From SM23-73-3 sp964580215 (GTDB lineage Bacteria; Zixibacteria; MSB-5A5; SM1-73), in contig CAZOJT010000001.1 in the NCBI GenBank assembly GCA_964580215.1, positions 62,001 to 126,000 of the forward strand: DNA of 64,000 bases, in the 5' to 3' direction. Below are positions 43,476 through 52,317 of the stretch, in pieces. Under the pieces are notes generated by a model. The model saw only the letters and a program-made list of their open reading frames with translations, was not told the DNA's origin and made no database searches. Each line of letters begins with the position of its first letter. The stretch's first letter is position 1. Position numbers and translations under genes: made by a program.

Positions 43476-44375
43476 TCAGATTTTCATCTTGGACCTGGGA
43501 TGATAGTCTCGGTGCTCCTGTTTTAGATATTCTCTGTCTAAATGAGTGTATATCTGTGTAGTAGATATATCGGCATGTCCAAGCATCTCCTGAACTGCAC
43601 GCAGATCTGCTCCGGCTTTCAAGAGATGGGTGGCAAAGGAGTGCCTGATGGTGTGAGGACTTACTTTCTTTTTTATTCCCGCCTGTATCACGTATTTTCT
43701 CAAAATCTTCCACAGACCCATTCGGGAGAAATATCTCCCTCTTCTGTTCAGAAAGAGGAAATCCTCGGATGTTTGTTTGGCTAATTGTGGACGCGCCTCC
43801 TGAAGATACTTTTCCACTGACTGAAGAGCTTTCTTCCCAATGGGGATAATCCTTTCCTTTTGACCTTTTCCTATCACTCTAACCAATTCAACTTCCGACA
43901 GTAAGTCTTTCCTTTTTATATGTATAAGTTCTGAGATTCTGACCCCGGTGGCGTAAAGGAACTCAAGGATTGCTCTGTCACGCAAACTCAGAGGATCATC
44001 CTCTGTCGGTTTATCCAGCAACTTCTCCATTTCTTTGACATCCAAAACCGTGGGCAATTTTCGCCAGAGCCTGGGAGACTCCAGAGCACCCGCCGGATTG
44101 GAATCGCAGTAGCCCTCCGTAACCAGAAATTTGTGGAACCTTCTTATGGATGACAGCTTCCGTGCGATGCTGTTCGCCGCAAGTCCCTTCCTTGAAAGCT
44201 GGACGATGAAATTGGTGATATGCTCTTCGGTGATTTTGTCCACTGAGTCGATTTTCGTTTCCTGGAGAAATGTGATGTATCTCTCCAAATCCCTTTTATA
44301 CGACTCAATGGTATTCGAGGAGAGACCGGCTTCAATGGAGAGATGATTCAAAAACTGATCGAGTAGTTTTTTCAT
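43476..44375 (-). CDS. xerD: Tyrosine recombinase XerD/XerC
   Basis: A 299-residue site-specific recombinase that resolves chromosome dimers at dif. SAM-like N-terminal domain (LLDQFLNHLSIEAGLSSNTI then YKRDLERYITFL) and catalytic domain with the R-H-R-H-Y residues: YATGVRISELIHI, SPHTIRHSFATHLL, LGHADISTTQIYTHL with the nucleophilic Tyr. The C-terminal tail REYLKQEHRDYHPRSK is typical of XerD-type enzymes. It lies alone between repeat-bearing spacers and has no phage or island markers around it, so I take it as the housekeeping enzyme; XerC and XerD are not fully separable by eye. Confidence 0.9.
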   Translation of the reverse strand: MKKLLDQFLNHLSIEAGLSSNTIESYKRDLERYITFLQETKIDSVDKITEEHITNFIVQLSRKGLAANSIARKLSSIRRFHKFLVTEGYCDSNPAGALESPRLWRKLPTVLDVKEMEKLLDKPTEDDPLSLRDRAILEFLYATGVRISELIHIKRKDLLSEVELVRVIGKGQKERIIPIGKKALQSVEKYLQEARPQLAKQTSEDFLFLNRRGRYFSRMGLWKILRKYVIQAGIKKKVSPHTIRHSFATHLLKAGADLRAVQEMLGHADISTTQIYTHLDREYLKQEHRDYHPRSKMKI

Positions 44376-44416
44376 ACGAGAAATAAAGGAGAAACGAATT
44401 AATCTGGCACAGTATA

Positions 44417-44463
44417 TTGGAGACCTTCAGGTCTCCAATATAATTGGAAAGCTAAAGCTTTCC
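44417..44463. repeat. Twin hairpins, family R9, copy 2
   Basis: TTGGAGACCTTCAGGTCTCC (plus AA) followed by GGAAAGCTAAAGCTTTCC and GCTAC. Same two types of hairpin as at 9505-9549, in inverted order. Confidence 0.65.
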
Positions 44464-44631
44464 GCTACATTTTAAAGCAGTTTTCTGATGAACTTTTTCA
44501 TTTAGAATGGCGTCGCCTAAATCTTCAGAGAAAATTAAAAGCTTTCGACAATCTTTTTTTATTGTATCTCAAAGAATAAGTTCATTTAATAATTTTGGTA
44601 CAGCCAATAGAAAAGTTGATGCTACAATTTA

Positions 44632-45534
44632 CTACAAAAGTGTGGGATAGTCCAGACCGAAACGTGCTTTATAATATAGACGAGTTCCCACAAATCCTAA
44701 GATCAAAATGGCAGAATACCAGGGATAAAAAACACAGGCGGCAATGGATAAAAGCAGTATTGAGACTTTGGTGGCCGCAATTATAATTCGATCCCTTTTG
44801 GTAATCGCACAAAAGATAAAAAACGGAAAAGAAAGAGCGGATGCAATCAGGAAAGGAATATCTTCAACCAAAAAGGACAGGACAATTGCCACTGCTACCA
44901 GAAAAGATGAAAGAATAATTACCCTTTCTTTTCCCCACCTGACTGCCAAGGTTGTTTTTCCTGCCCTTCTATCTCCCTCTATGTCCGGAATGGTGGTATT
45001 CAGATAAATTGCCCCGACAGCGAACATATAGGGAAGAGAAAACAACAAAGACTCCATTGATAGAGAACGGTTCATGCTCCATCCTATAAGAAAAGCTAAA
45101 TTTCCATGCGCAAAAGCATTTACCATAAAACCGCCGATGGGTCTGTTCTTGAAGCTGAAAGGTGGAATCGAGTAAATAATCCCCAATATCATACCCAAAC
45201 TGAAAAGAAGACCTAACTCCCATGAAATCAAGAAAGCCGGGATTACGCTTATTAGGTTTAAAAGTATCATTTCAGAAATTGCGCTTCTTTTGGAAACGTA
45301 TCCCTTTGCCAGAAAAAAAAGCTTCTGGTTTAATCTATCCGATTCTATATCAAATATCTGATTTAAAACATAAACCGCTCCCACCAGGAAGGTGACCAAA
45401 AGAAGGGCTAAGCCAGGGAGGTTACTTTCTCCGGAAAATTGTGAGCTTCGCCTGTGTCCTAGAAGAAGGACGGTCCACACCGGTGGCATCAGAACCGGTC
45501 TTATCAGAAAAACATAATCCAAACGTTTTAACAT
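44632..45534 (-). CDS. UbiA-family prenyltransferase
   Basis: A 300-residue membrane enzyme with eight to nine helices and both Asp-rich motifs: VLNQIFDIESDRLNQK (first) and TTIPDIEGDRRAGKTTLA (second). The second, with DxxGDxxxGKTTL, resembles MenA and homogentisate/geranylgeranyl-type prenyltransferases. It attaches an isoprenoid chain to an aromatic or similar acceptor, so quinone or archaeal-type lipid synthesis is possible. It lacks the HPxKxxRP block of the DPPR-like protein at 13025. Adjacent genes (xerD, ccmF) do not fix the pathway; ccmF hints at respiration. Confidence 0.85.
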   Translation of the reverse strand: MLKRLDYVFLIRPVLMPPVWTVLLLGHRRSSQFSGESNLPGLALLLVTFLVGAVYVLNQIFDIESDRLNQKLFFLAKGYVSKRSAISEMILLNLISVIPAFLISWELGLLFSLGMILGIIYSIPPFSFKNRPIGGFMVNAFAHGNLAFLIGWSMNRSLSMESLLFSLPYMFAVGAIYLNTTIPDIEGDRRAGKTTLAVRWGKERVIILSSFLVAVAIVLSFLVEDIPFLIASALSFPFFIFCAITKRDRIIIAATKVSILLLSIAACVFYPWYSAILILGFVGTRLYYKARFGLDYPTLL

Positions 45535-46035
45535 CCTTATTCCGAAAAGCTAAAAATGTGTAATGACCAAATACATATCGCACACCCAAGAGGAATCTTT
45601 TTATAATATAGTTTAAGCTGAATTTAATTTCAACTTTAAATTTTTCAAGATATCTTCGTGTTTCCCTTGACTATATTCACGATTTTAAATATCTTGGGCA
45701 AAAAGCGTAAACCTTACTTCTTGCCTTTTCTCCACCCTTGAAGAAGTGCTTGGGGTTAAGGAGAGAAAGAGAGTTCTAATAAACAAACAGACTCACAAAA
45801 GCTTTTCGTATTTTCAAGGCTGAGATGATTTAGTTGAGAGTTAAGAATTAGGTTAAGCGGTTTGTATAAGAGAAGTTTTCGATAGAGTAGATTTTTCATT
45901 TGATGAAAAAAACTATTGGCGATTTCCAGAAAAAATAGGTGGAAAAGCTGCACCAGCAAGCTGGTGCACTCCGTTTTAGTTTTTCAACCAATCCTTCAGG
46001 ATGAATCCATCCGAATACCAGGGAGCCAGACCTAA
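45535..46035. other. Gene-free stretch between divergent genes
   Basis: Should hold promoters for the prenyltransferase and ccmF. A TTGACT/17 bases/TATCTT arrangement near 45668-45696 is a weak candidate. Near 45940-45970 there is a CACCAGCAAGCTGGTG hairpin and then CCTTCAGGATGAATCC, modules seen in other spacers. Confidence 0.4.
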
Positions 46036-48240
46036 ATGATTCTGGGAAATATTTGCTTAACTTTGGCTTTTATTGCGGCTCTGTTTTCTTCTCTTTTATT
46101 TTTTATAGGGACAAAGGATAAAGGGAAGTTTCTGGATGCTGGAAGGAAGATCTACTTTATCTTCCTCTTTTTCACTTCCGTTGCCACTTTTTATCTTTTG
46201 TATCTTTTTCTCACCCATCACTTCGAGGTGGAATATGTCTACGGATACAGCTCATCTGATCTTCCTTTATTTTACCTGATCTCTTCTTTCTGGGCAGGTC
46301 AGGAGGGGACATTTCTGTTGTGGCTTTTCTTGGGGGCGATTTTGGGGATTTTTCTCTTTAAAAGATCGGGCATCTACGAAGGCTATGTGATGATTTTCTA
46401 TCTTTTGGTGCAGATATTTCTTTTGGTTTTGCTTTTGAAAAAAAGCCCCTTTTCCCTCTTGCCCGGTTTTCCCACTGAGGGTAGAGGATTGAATCCTCTG
46501 CTCCAGGATTTCTGGATGGTGATTCATCCACCCATAATTTTTATTGGATACGCCGCTTTAGCTGTTCCCTTCTCTTATGCTTTAGCCGCCCTGGTTAGAA
46601 ATAAATATGAGGATTGGATCAGATTTGCTCTTCCTTGGGCAGTCTTTTCCTGTTTATCCTTGGGGGCGGGAATATTCATCGGAGGATATTGGTCTTATAA
46701 GGTTTTAGGATGGGGGGGATATTGGGGATGGGATCCGGTGGAGAATGCATCTTTAGTTCCCTGGCTTTTGTCCATTACCTTAGTGCATGGACTCCTTTTG
46801 GAAAAAATCAAAGGCAGTATGCGCCGAACTAATTTTCTTTTGGCAATTTTGTGTTTTCTTTTGGTGCTTTATGCAACTTTCTTAACCCGAAGCGGAATCC
46901 TGGGCGATTTTTCAGTGCACTCTTTCGCAGATCTGGGAGTCAATGTATATTTGATACTGTTTATGCTGTTTTTCACCTTTTTCTCCCTGGGACTTTTCAT
47001 CTTCAGATTATCTGGCATTAGGTATGTGGAAGCCACCAAAAATCTTCTAACCAAAGAATTCTCAATCTTCCTTGCCATTGTGTTTCTATCTGTATCCGCC
47101 TTATTGGTTTTGTTGGGCACGTCCGCTCCCATTATCACCAAGCTCTTTGGGCAGGCTTCCAATGTGAGCACTGCTTATTACGTCAACACCCAACTTCCCC
47201 TGGGGATCATCATTGCTTTTCTTTTGGGTTTTGCTCCTTTCTTGGGCTGGAAAGGAACAAAGTGGAATGATTTAAAAAAAGCCATCCTTCCACCTTTGGC
47301 CATCTCAGTCTTCCTGACAATTCTAAGCTTTGTGCTGAAAGTCAACTTTTTTGTTTACTTGATATTTATGTTTGTCTCATTCCTTGCTTTGGTGGGAAAC
47401 TTAATGGTGGTGCTGAAGAGAACCAAAGCCGGATTGAAATTTCTGGGCGGGTATTTAACTCACTTTGGCGTTGGGCTGATGTTGGTGGGAATTATCACCT
47501 CCTCCGGCTACAGCCGATCAATCAAGATAAATTTGCCTGAAAAAGAAACCAAGGAGGCTTTTGGATATAAATTCACATATCTGGGAACAGAGAAGGACAC
47601 TTTAAGCCAAAAAGATGCTCTGAAGGTGAAGGTTGAGAAAGGCGGCAAGAGTTTCATCGCCCAACCAAAGTTTTATTTTAGCGAATATAATCAGGGTTAC
47701 ATGTGGACTCCTTATATAAAGATAAATCTGTTGGATGATCTCTACTTGGCTCCTTTGGAGTATGAGGAGGGGGATGAAGCTGGTGGTAATCTGTTTACCA
47801 TAAAAAGAGGCGAAACCGAAGAGGTGGAAGGGTATGCCATCAAGTTTATCGGATTTGACATGTCCTCTCATGGAATGGGAGAAGGTATGAGTGTTGGAGC
47901 AACTTTAGAGGTAACACACCAAAAAGAGAAGATAACCCTCACTCCTACCATAGTTATAGAAGGAGCGGAGGAGGATGAAGCCAAAAGCATTGTTCACCTT
48001 CCGGGAGGGGAAGATCATTTGGTTTTAGAAAAAATCGATGCGGACCGTAAGATGGTAATGCTGAAACTGCTTCTGGCGGAAGAAGAACCAGCAAAGGGTC
48101 TTTTGGTATTAGAGGTGAGCAAGAAGCCCTTGATTAACGTTCTGTGGCTGGGAACAGTTCTTATCATGGTGGGTCTTTTGATAACCACTTATCGACGCAC
48201 AAGAGAAATGAGGAGTGAGAGGGAAATAAACCTAAAGTAG
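46036..48240 (+). CDS. ccmF: Cytochrome c-type biogenesis protein CcmF
   Basis: A 734-residue polytopic protein of the haem-handling HHP family, part of the system I cytochrome c maturation machinery that joins haem to apocytochromes. The WWD motif is GGYWGWDPVENASLVPWLLS (20 residues), with flanking conserved segments GFPTEGRGLNPLLQDFWMV plus IHPP and the C-terminal periplasmic domain. Size is in the family range (650-740), the excess lying in an extended C-terminal periplasmic region of about 230 residues. The other ccm genes are not here. The start has no clear ribosome site. Implies cytochrome c-based respiration in this organism. Confidence 0.93.
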   Translation: MILGNICLTLAFIAALFSSLLFFIGTKDKGKFLDAGRKIYFIFLFFTSVATFYLLYLFLTHHFEVEYVYGYSSSDLPLFYLISSFWAGQEGTFLLWLFLGAILGIFLFKRSGIYEGYVMIFYLLVQIFLLVLLLKKSPFSLLPGFPTEGRGLNPLLQDFWMVIHPPIIFIGYAALAVPFSYALAALVRNKYEDWIRFALPWAVFSCLSLGAGIFIGGYWSYKVLGWGGYWGWDPVENASLVPWLLSITLVHGLLLEKIKGSMRRTNFLLAILCFLLVLYATFLTRSGILGDFSVHSFADLGVNVYLILFMLFFTFFSLGLFIFRLSGIRYVEATKNLLTKEFSIFLAIVFLSVSALLVLLGTSAPIITKLFGQASNVSTAYYVNTQLPLGIIIAFLLGFAPFLGWKGTKWNDLKKAILPPLAISVFLTILSFVLKVNFFVYLIFMFVSFLALVGNLMVVLKRTKAGLKFLGGYLTHFGVGLMLVGIITSSGYSRSIKINLPEKETKEAFGYKFTYLGTEKDTLSQKDALKVKVEKGGKSFIAQPKFYFSEYNQGYMWTPYIKINLLDDLYLAPLEYEEGDEAGGNLFTIKRGETEEVEGYAIKFIGFDMSSHGMGEGMSVGATLEVTHQKEKITLTPTIVIEGAEEDEAKSIVHLPGGEDHLVLEKIDADRKMVMLKLLLAEEEPAKGLLVLEVSKKPLINVLWLGTVLIMVGLLITTYRRTREMRSEREINLK

Positions 48241-48425
48241 CAAGAGCCGCCTCCTTTCATATTTCTGAGTAAAAAACATCCAAACAATTTGTCGAATAAC
48301 GAAATATTATTGAGTTGTCGAGAGATCAGACAGAGTATAGAATATCAGTGGCTTCCCCTCTGTGCTTATTATTTTTATTCATTTAATCCGTTTAATCCGT
48401 TGACCCGTTTCATCCGTTGACTGAT

Positions 48426-49256
48426 TCATCCATACACCACAAATTTCAAGTAATAATAAACTATCGGAGAGACGAAAAGCAGACTGTCGAATCGATCCAG
48501 AATTCCTCCATGTCCGGGAATTATGTGAGAGACGTCTTTGATTTCAGCGTCCCTTTTGAAAAGCGATTCGGTCAGGTCTCCTATCTGTCCGATAAGGCTA
48601 ACAAAAATGGAGATGATCAAAAGATGTTCTAACCCAGCGGATTTAAAAAAAACGTAATACGAAAAAAAGGCTGCAGCCACCGCTCCCAGGATGCCGGCAC
48701 CAAATCCCTCCACCGTCTTTTTGGGACTTACCGAAGGAGAGAGCCTATGCTTTCCCAGAGGAGCTCCTATAAAGTAGGCGAAGGTATCGCAAGTCCAGAT
48801 GGAGACCAGAAGATAGACAATCCATAATCCTCCGATCTTATAATCCAATCCAAGCTCCTGGGGCATTTCTCTTAAAAGAATCAAAAAGCTGAAAAGCCCA
48901 GCCACATAGAAAAGGGCAAAAACTGTTAAAGACAAATCTGCGGTTGCACTCTGGGTCCTACCTTTTATTACAAAAACAAAAGCGGTCAAATATAGCACAC
49001 TTAGGAGGAAGAAAATAAAAGTTCCCCCTCCCCACAAATACACAGAAATGCCCAGAAAAACTCCCAGAGGTAGCAAAATCCATTTAGGAATCCGACAGCT
49101 TTTTAATTCAGCCAAATAAAAGAATTCCCATAAACCCAAAATGATCAGAATCTCCACTAAGATCAAAAAGGGGAGTTTGCCCAGAAGGGTGATGTAGATT
49201 ATGAGGGGACCGAAGATGAAAGCGATCACCACTCTGGTCAAAAGATTGCTTTTCAT
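48426..49256 (-). CDS. cdsA: Phosphatidate cytidylyltransferase
   Basis: A 276-residue integral membrane enzyme that makes CDP-diacylglycerol from CTP and phosphatidate. The CdsA signature is complete at the C-terminus: SPKKTVEGFGAGILGAV, then GQIGDLTESLFKRDAEIKD and HIIPGHGGILDRFDSLLF. About seven helices. In most bacteria it directly follows uppS; here about 1.6 kb of accessory DNA separates the two. The reading direction matches the rplM-uppS run. Confidence 0.96.
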   Translation of the reverse strand: MKSNLLTRVVIAFIFGPLIIYITLLGKLPFLILVEILIILGLWEFFYLAELKSCRIPKWILLPLGVFLGISVYLWGGGTFIFFLLSVLYLTAFVFVIKGRTQSATADLSLTVFALFYVAGLFSFLILLREMPQELGLDYKIGGLWIVYLLVSIWTCDTFAYFIGAPLGKHRLSPSVSPKKTVEGFGAGILGAVAAAFFSYYVFFKSAGLEHLLIISIFVSLIGQIGDLTESLFKRDAEIKDVSHIIPGHGGILDRFDSLLFVSPIVYYYLKFVVYG

Positions 49257-49360
49257 TGGGTAGATTGGGGAATCTATGAAGTTCCTCTTCCTCTGTGGGT
49301 GATGCGTATGAATACTTCGCAGGACTAAAGAAAGGGATAAGTAAACTTACGTTTACTCAT

Positions 49361-49522
49361 TCACCGGAAGTGTGGTTGAATTTTCTTATTTGTACCAAGA
49401 ATTTTATACTTCTTTCTAATTTCTTCCAACTCTTCCGTTTCTAATTCTGGATTTTTCAGATACTTCTTCACCATTTTGTCTCTTATGTCCCGCATCATCT
49501 TCACAGCGTCAAACTTCTTTAT
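49361..49522 (-). pseudogene. Antitoxin-like small gene, start codon damaged
   Basis: The frame reads KKFDAVKMMRDIRDKMVKKY then LKNPELETEELEEIRKKYKI and ends at 49361, the pattern of small antitoxins that pair with PIN toxins of the 'MKIYxDTSVFGG' type. The normal Met codon position is ATA (49522-49520); the first usable ATG is at 49498 and would lose eight residues. Its toxin, just upstream, is broken. Confidence 0.55.
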
Positions 49523-49773
49523 GAAGCACCTCCTGAGGACTTCTTATCTCTAACAACGGATAACCTCTCTTGAGGGACTGTTGAAATATAGGGATCCCGC
49601 CTTTGGCGGGATGGCTGTCCGCCTTAAGTATCTTCCAACTCTCTTAAAGTAATATCTGATATTACAGCGGTATTCAATCTTTCTTCAAATTCTACGAAGA
49701 GCTTTCTCGACCACTTTGCAAATTCTTCGTCGTAATATCCGCCGAATACTGAAGTGTCTGTATATATTCTCAT
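49510..49773 (-). pseudogene. PIN-domain toxin interrupted by a repeat module
   Basis: The N-terminal part (49773-49624) reads RIYTDTSVFGGYYDEEFAKW then LNTAVISDITLRELEDT and stops. After a GGATCCCGCC/GGCGGGAT repeat module (49590-49630), the sequence resumes with the family's C-terminus, GYPLLEIRSPQEVLHKEV, ending in TGA at 49508-49510 or so. The middle of the protein, about 60 to 80 residues with the other catalytic acids, is gone. PIN toxins are RNases. Repeat insertion with deletion is the simplest explanation. Confidence 0.75.
49590..49630. repeat. GGATCCCGCC repeat module inside the PIN gene
   Basis: GGGATCCCGCCTTTGGCGGG followed by ATGGCTGTCCGCCTTAAGTA. The flanks of the palindrome at 9610-9690 carry the same module (GGGATCCCGCC...GGCGGCAGGGCTGTCCGCCTT with a different inner palindrome). 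Confidence 0.7.
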
Positions 49774-49800
49774 TTTTTATCTCTTAATAACTGCTTATTT

Positions 49801-49888
49801 CATATAACGTCCCGCGTGTTTGTGAAGTCCACCGCAGGCGGATTTGGGGGAGCGAAGCGAACCGCAAACACGCTGTTATATGCCGTTG
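49801..49888 (-). other. attC-like structure after the methyltransferase gene
   Basis: On the minus strand the outer arms are CATATAAC and GTTATATG and the inner arms CGTGTTTG and CAAACACG, separated by unequal 2- and 4-base spacers, with a 40-base GC-rich loop region between them. Two paired boxes per side with an asymmetric bulge is the layout of integron attC recombination sites (R''-L''...L'-R'). It begins about ten bases past the methyltransferase stop, where a cassette's attC should be. The R' box does not follow the classical GTTRRRY, and no integron integrase is in the window. Confidence 0.5.
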
Positions 49889-49896
49889 CCATGCAC

Positions 49897-50643
49897 TTAT
49901 TTTTCAAACACTAATCGCATTAACCTTGTGTCCTTTGTAAGTGGCTCTTTATTCAGATTGTCGTAACCTGCAATAAACTTAAAGCCGATAGCTTCAAGTG
50001 TATTCTTTGTCTCATGGGCAGAATAGAACCTCCATGAACCTTTTTTAAGAACAACTCCCTCCTTTTCGTATCTTTTGATAGTAAAATTGTTTCTGCTTGT
50101 AAGGATATCAAACTCTCTTTCCTCCACTATCTTAATACCGTCAATCTCTGTTTCCTCTTTTTCTACGAAGTTCTTTAAAAGCCAATCTCTGTTAAGAATC
50201 TCAATAAAAAATCTGCCCCGCTCTTTTAGGGTATTGTAAACCTTTTCTAAAAGCATTCTATCTTCTTTATCACTGAAATATCCAAAACTGTGGAACATAA
50301 TTATAGCCCCGTCATATCCTTCACCGAAATCTACATACCTCACATCTCCTTGTATAAATTCTATTGAAACTCCTTTTTCTTTTGCCTGTTCTCTCGCCAA
50401 CTTCAGATATTCTGGATTATATTCTATTCCTACAGGTTTACATCCTCTCTTAGTAAGTTCGATAGAATGTCTTCCTGCACCACAAAATAGGTCTAACACC
50501 TTTGCTGTGTTGTATAATTTAAGAGCTTCGTATATGAAATCAACTTCCTTTTCTGTTTTCTCTTCAGAGACATTCCCGAAAGTTCTTCTCATCCTGAATT
50601 TATCATACAAATCTTTGAACCACTCCATATTATTCTCTTTCAT
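49897..50643 (-). CDS. Class I SAM-dependent methyltransferase
   Basis: A 248-residue Rossmann-fold methyltransferase. Motif I is AKVLDLFCGAGRHSIELTKR, followed by an acidic motif II (GIEYNPEYLKLA), IEFIQGDVRYVDF and MFHSFGYFSD. The C-terminal half contains a beta-rich segment RNNFTIKRYEKEGVVLKKGS. Substrate cannot be told; small-molecule or protein targets are both possible. It interrupts the uppS-cdsA linkage and is followed by an attC-like structure, so it may have arrived as a mobile gene cassette. RBS upstream of the ATG is weak. Confidence 0.88.
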   Translation of the reverse strand: MKENNMEWFKDLYDKFRMRRTFGNVSEEKTEKEVDFIYEALKLYNTAKVLDLFCGAGRHSIELTKRGCKPVGIEYNPEYLKLAREQAKEKGVSIEFIQGDVRYVDFGEGYDGAIIMFHSFGYFSDKEDRMLLEKVYNTLKERGRFFIEILNRDWLLKNFVEKEETEIDGIKIVEEREFDILTSRNNFTIKRYEKEGVVLKKGSWRFYSAHETKNTLEAIGFKFIAGYDNLNKEPLTKDTRLMRLVFEK

Positions 50644-50762
50644 TTAAGGCGATGGCAGATAACTCGTTCATAGACGAATAGTTCGCTTTTTATACCAAAT
50701 TTGGGGTGATAGACGAAGTATTTCATTTATTTATGCTCTGGCTGGATGTTATCATCCAGCTT

Positions 50763-50832
50763 GTAGGTCAAGCATCCCGTAGGGTGCTTGAAAATAGAAT
50801 TGTCAACCAGGCTTCGCCATGGTTGACCTACA
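50763..50832. repeat. GTAGGTCAA repeat, family R6, full copy
   Basis: TGTAGGTCAAGCATCCC, GGGTGCTTGA, then TTGTCAACCAGGC, GCCATGGTTGACCTACA. Compare 21196-21278. It lies just beyond the uppS stop, where a terminator-like structure would be expected. Confidence 0.7.
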
Positions 50833-50862
50833 TAGCTTAGGCTTGACCCTATGAGCATCAAG

Positions 50863-51606
50863 TCACACTCTCCCAAATCTTCTTTCACGATTCTGGTAAT
50901 CCCAGATAGCTTCATAAAAATCCTTATCAGAGAAATTGGGCCACAGAACGTCGGTGACATAAAGCTCGGTGTAAGAGGTCTGCCACAAAAGAAAATTAGA
51001 TATGCGCATCTCACCAGAGGTGCGGATAAGCAGGTCTGGGTCGGGGAGGTCTTTGGTGTAAAGATAATGAGAAAATCTCTCCTCGCTCAGTTCGCCCAGA
51101 TCAAGCTTGCTTTGTTTCACATCCTGAGCGATCTTTTTTACCGCATCTAAAATCTCGGTTCTGCCTCCATAATTCAAAGCTAAATTCAAAATCAAGCCGG
51201 TGTTATCTTTTGTTTTTTCCATTGCATTTTGCAGAATCTCTCTTCTTTTGGGAGAGAGTTCCTCGATTCTTCCGGTGGTGATCAACTTCACGTTATTTTT
51301 GTCCAGTTCGTTAATTTCTCTTTTGGTGGTTTCATACAAAAGCTTCATTATGGCTGAGACTTCATACTTGGGTCTTTTCCAGTTTTCCTGGGAGAAGGTG
51401 AAGAGGGTGAGAACGGAGATTCCCAGATCGCCGCCGGCTCTGACGATCCTTTTCACTGCCTTCACTCCAGCTTTATGTCCTGCGGTTCTGGGTAGTCCTC
51501 TTTTTTTAGCCCATCTTCCATTGCCATCCATGATAATAGCTATATGAGTTGGGAGATTCCCCTTTTTCAGGATCTTTTCTTTGAGTCTGTCGATCTCCTT
51601 GGACAA
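50863..51606 (-). CDS. uppS: Undecaprenyl diphosphate synthase
   Basis: A 247-residue cis-prenyltransferase that makes the C55 lipid carrier of cell-wall and polysaccharide synthesis. Signature: IAIIMDGNGRWAKKRGLPR (catalytic Asp, diphosphate-binding Arg), LTLFTFSQENWKRP, and C-terminal DLLIRTSGEMRISNFLLWQT plus YTELYVTDVLWPNF. The start is TTG with a GAGG site. Its product is the acceptor used by the phosphoglycosyltransferase at 3511. Last gene of the contiguous rplM-uppS run. Confidence 0.97.
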   Translation of the reverse strand: MSKEIDRLKEKILKKGNLPTHIAIIMDGNGRWAKKRGLPRTAGHKAGVKAVKRIVRAGGDLGISVLTLFTFSQENWKRPKYEVSAIMKLLYETTKREINELDKNNVKLITTGRIEELSPKRREILQNAMEKTKDNTGLILNLALNYGGRTEILDAVKKIAQDVKQSKLDLGELSEERFSHYLYTKDLPDPDLLIRTSGEMRISNFLLWQTSYTELYVTDVLWPNFSDKDFYEAIWDYQNRERRFGRV

Positions 51607-51662
51607 TTTACCTCACCCCACAAAGCCCGTAAAATTCCAAAAGCCAGGATGCGCTCCTTGCC

Positions 51663-52223
51663 TTAAATCTCCATAATCTCCTGCTCTTTTTTCTTCAGCA
51701 TCTCTTCTACCTTCTCTATATGTTCATCCGTGATCTCTTGCACACGCTGTTGTCCCTTCCGTGATTCATCTTCTGAAATCGCTTTATCTTTTTCAGCTTT
51801 TTTCAAATCGTCGTTGGAGTCACGCCTTATATTTCTCACCGCCACCTTCCCTTCCTCCGCTACCTTTTTCACCAGCTTGACCAGATCCTTTCGTCGTTCT
51901 TCGGTTAACGTAGGTATAGGAAGCCTGATCACGTTGGGATCGGTTTGAGGGTTAAGTCCCAGATCTGATTTTTGAATGGCTTTGACGATCTCTGGAATCA
52001 ATTTCTTCTCCCAGGGTTGAATTACCAGAAGTCGAACGTCCGGAACTGATATGTTAGCCACCTGCGACAGAGGCGTCATGGTGCCATAATAATCTACCCT
52101 GATCCCGTCCAGAAGGGAGGTGGTGGCTTTTCCGGTGCGGATGGAGGTAAGCTCCTTTCTTATGGCCTCCACCGCCTTTTTCATTTTCTCCTCCGTATCT
52201 GTATGAATTTTTTTTACTACCAT
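51663..52223 (-). CDS. frr: Ribosome recycling factor
   Basis: A complete 186-residue RRF that, with EF-G, splits post-termination ribosomes. The three-helix and beta-sandwich domains are recognisable: MKKAVEAIRKELTSIRTGKA, YYGTMTPLSQVANISVPDVR, IQPWEKKLIPEIVKAIQKSD, and the long C-terminal helix pair. A strong AGGAGG site precedes the ATG. Standard position between pyrH and uppS. Confidence 0.97.
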   Translation of the reverse strand: MVVKKIHTDTEEKMKKAVEAIRKELTSIRTGKATTSLLDGIRVDYYGTMTPLSQVANISVPDVRLLVIQPWEKKLIPEIVKAIQKSDLGLNPQTDPNVIRLPIPTLTEERRKDLVKLVKKVAEEGKVAVRNIRRDSNDDLKKAEKDKAISEDESRKGQQRVQEITDEHIEKVEEMLKKKEQEIMEI

Positions 52224-52317
52224 ATCCTCCTACCTTTTTCTATTATGAGTTTATGTTTTCCCTTATATTTGGAGATTCCCCGATCAGTTGTTTAAGAAAA
52301 AACATTGTTTCTTCTTT

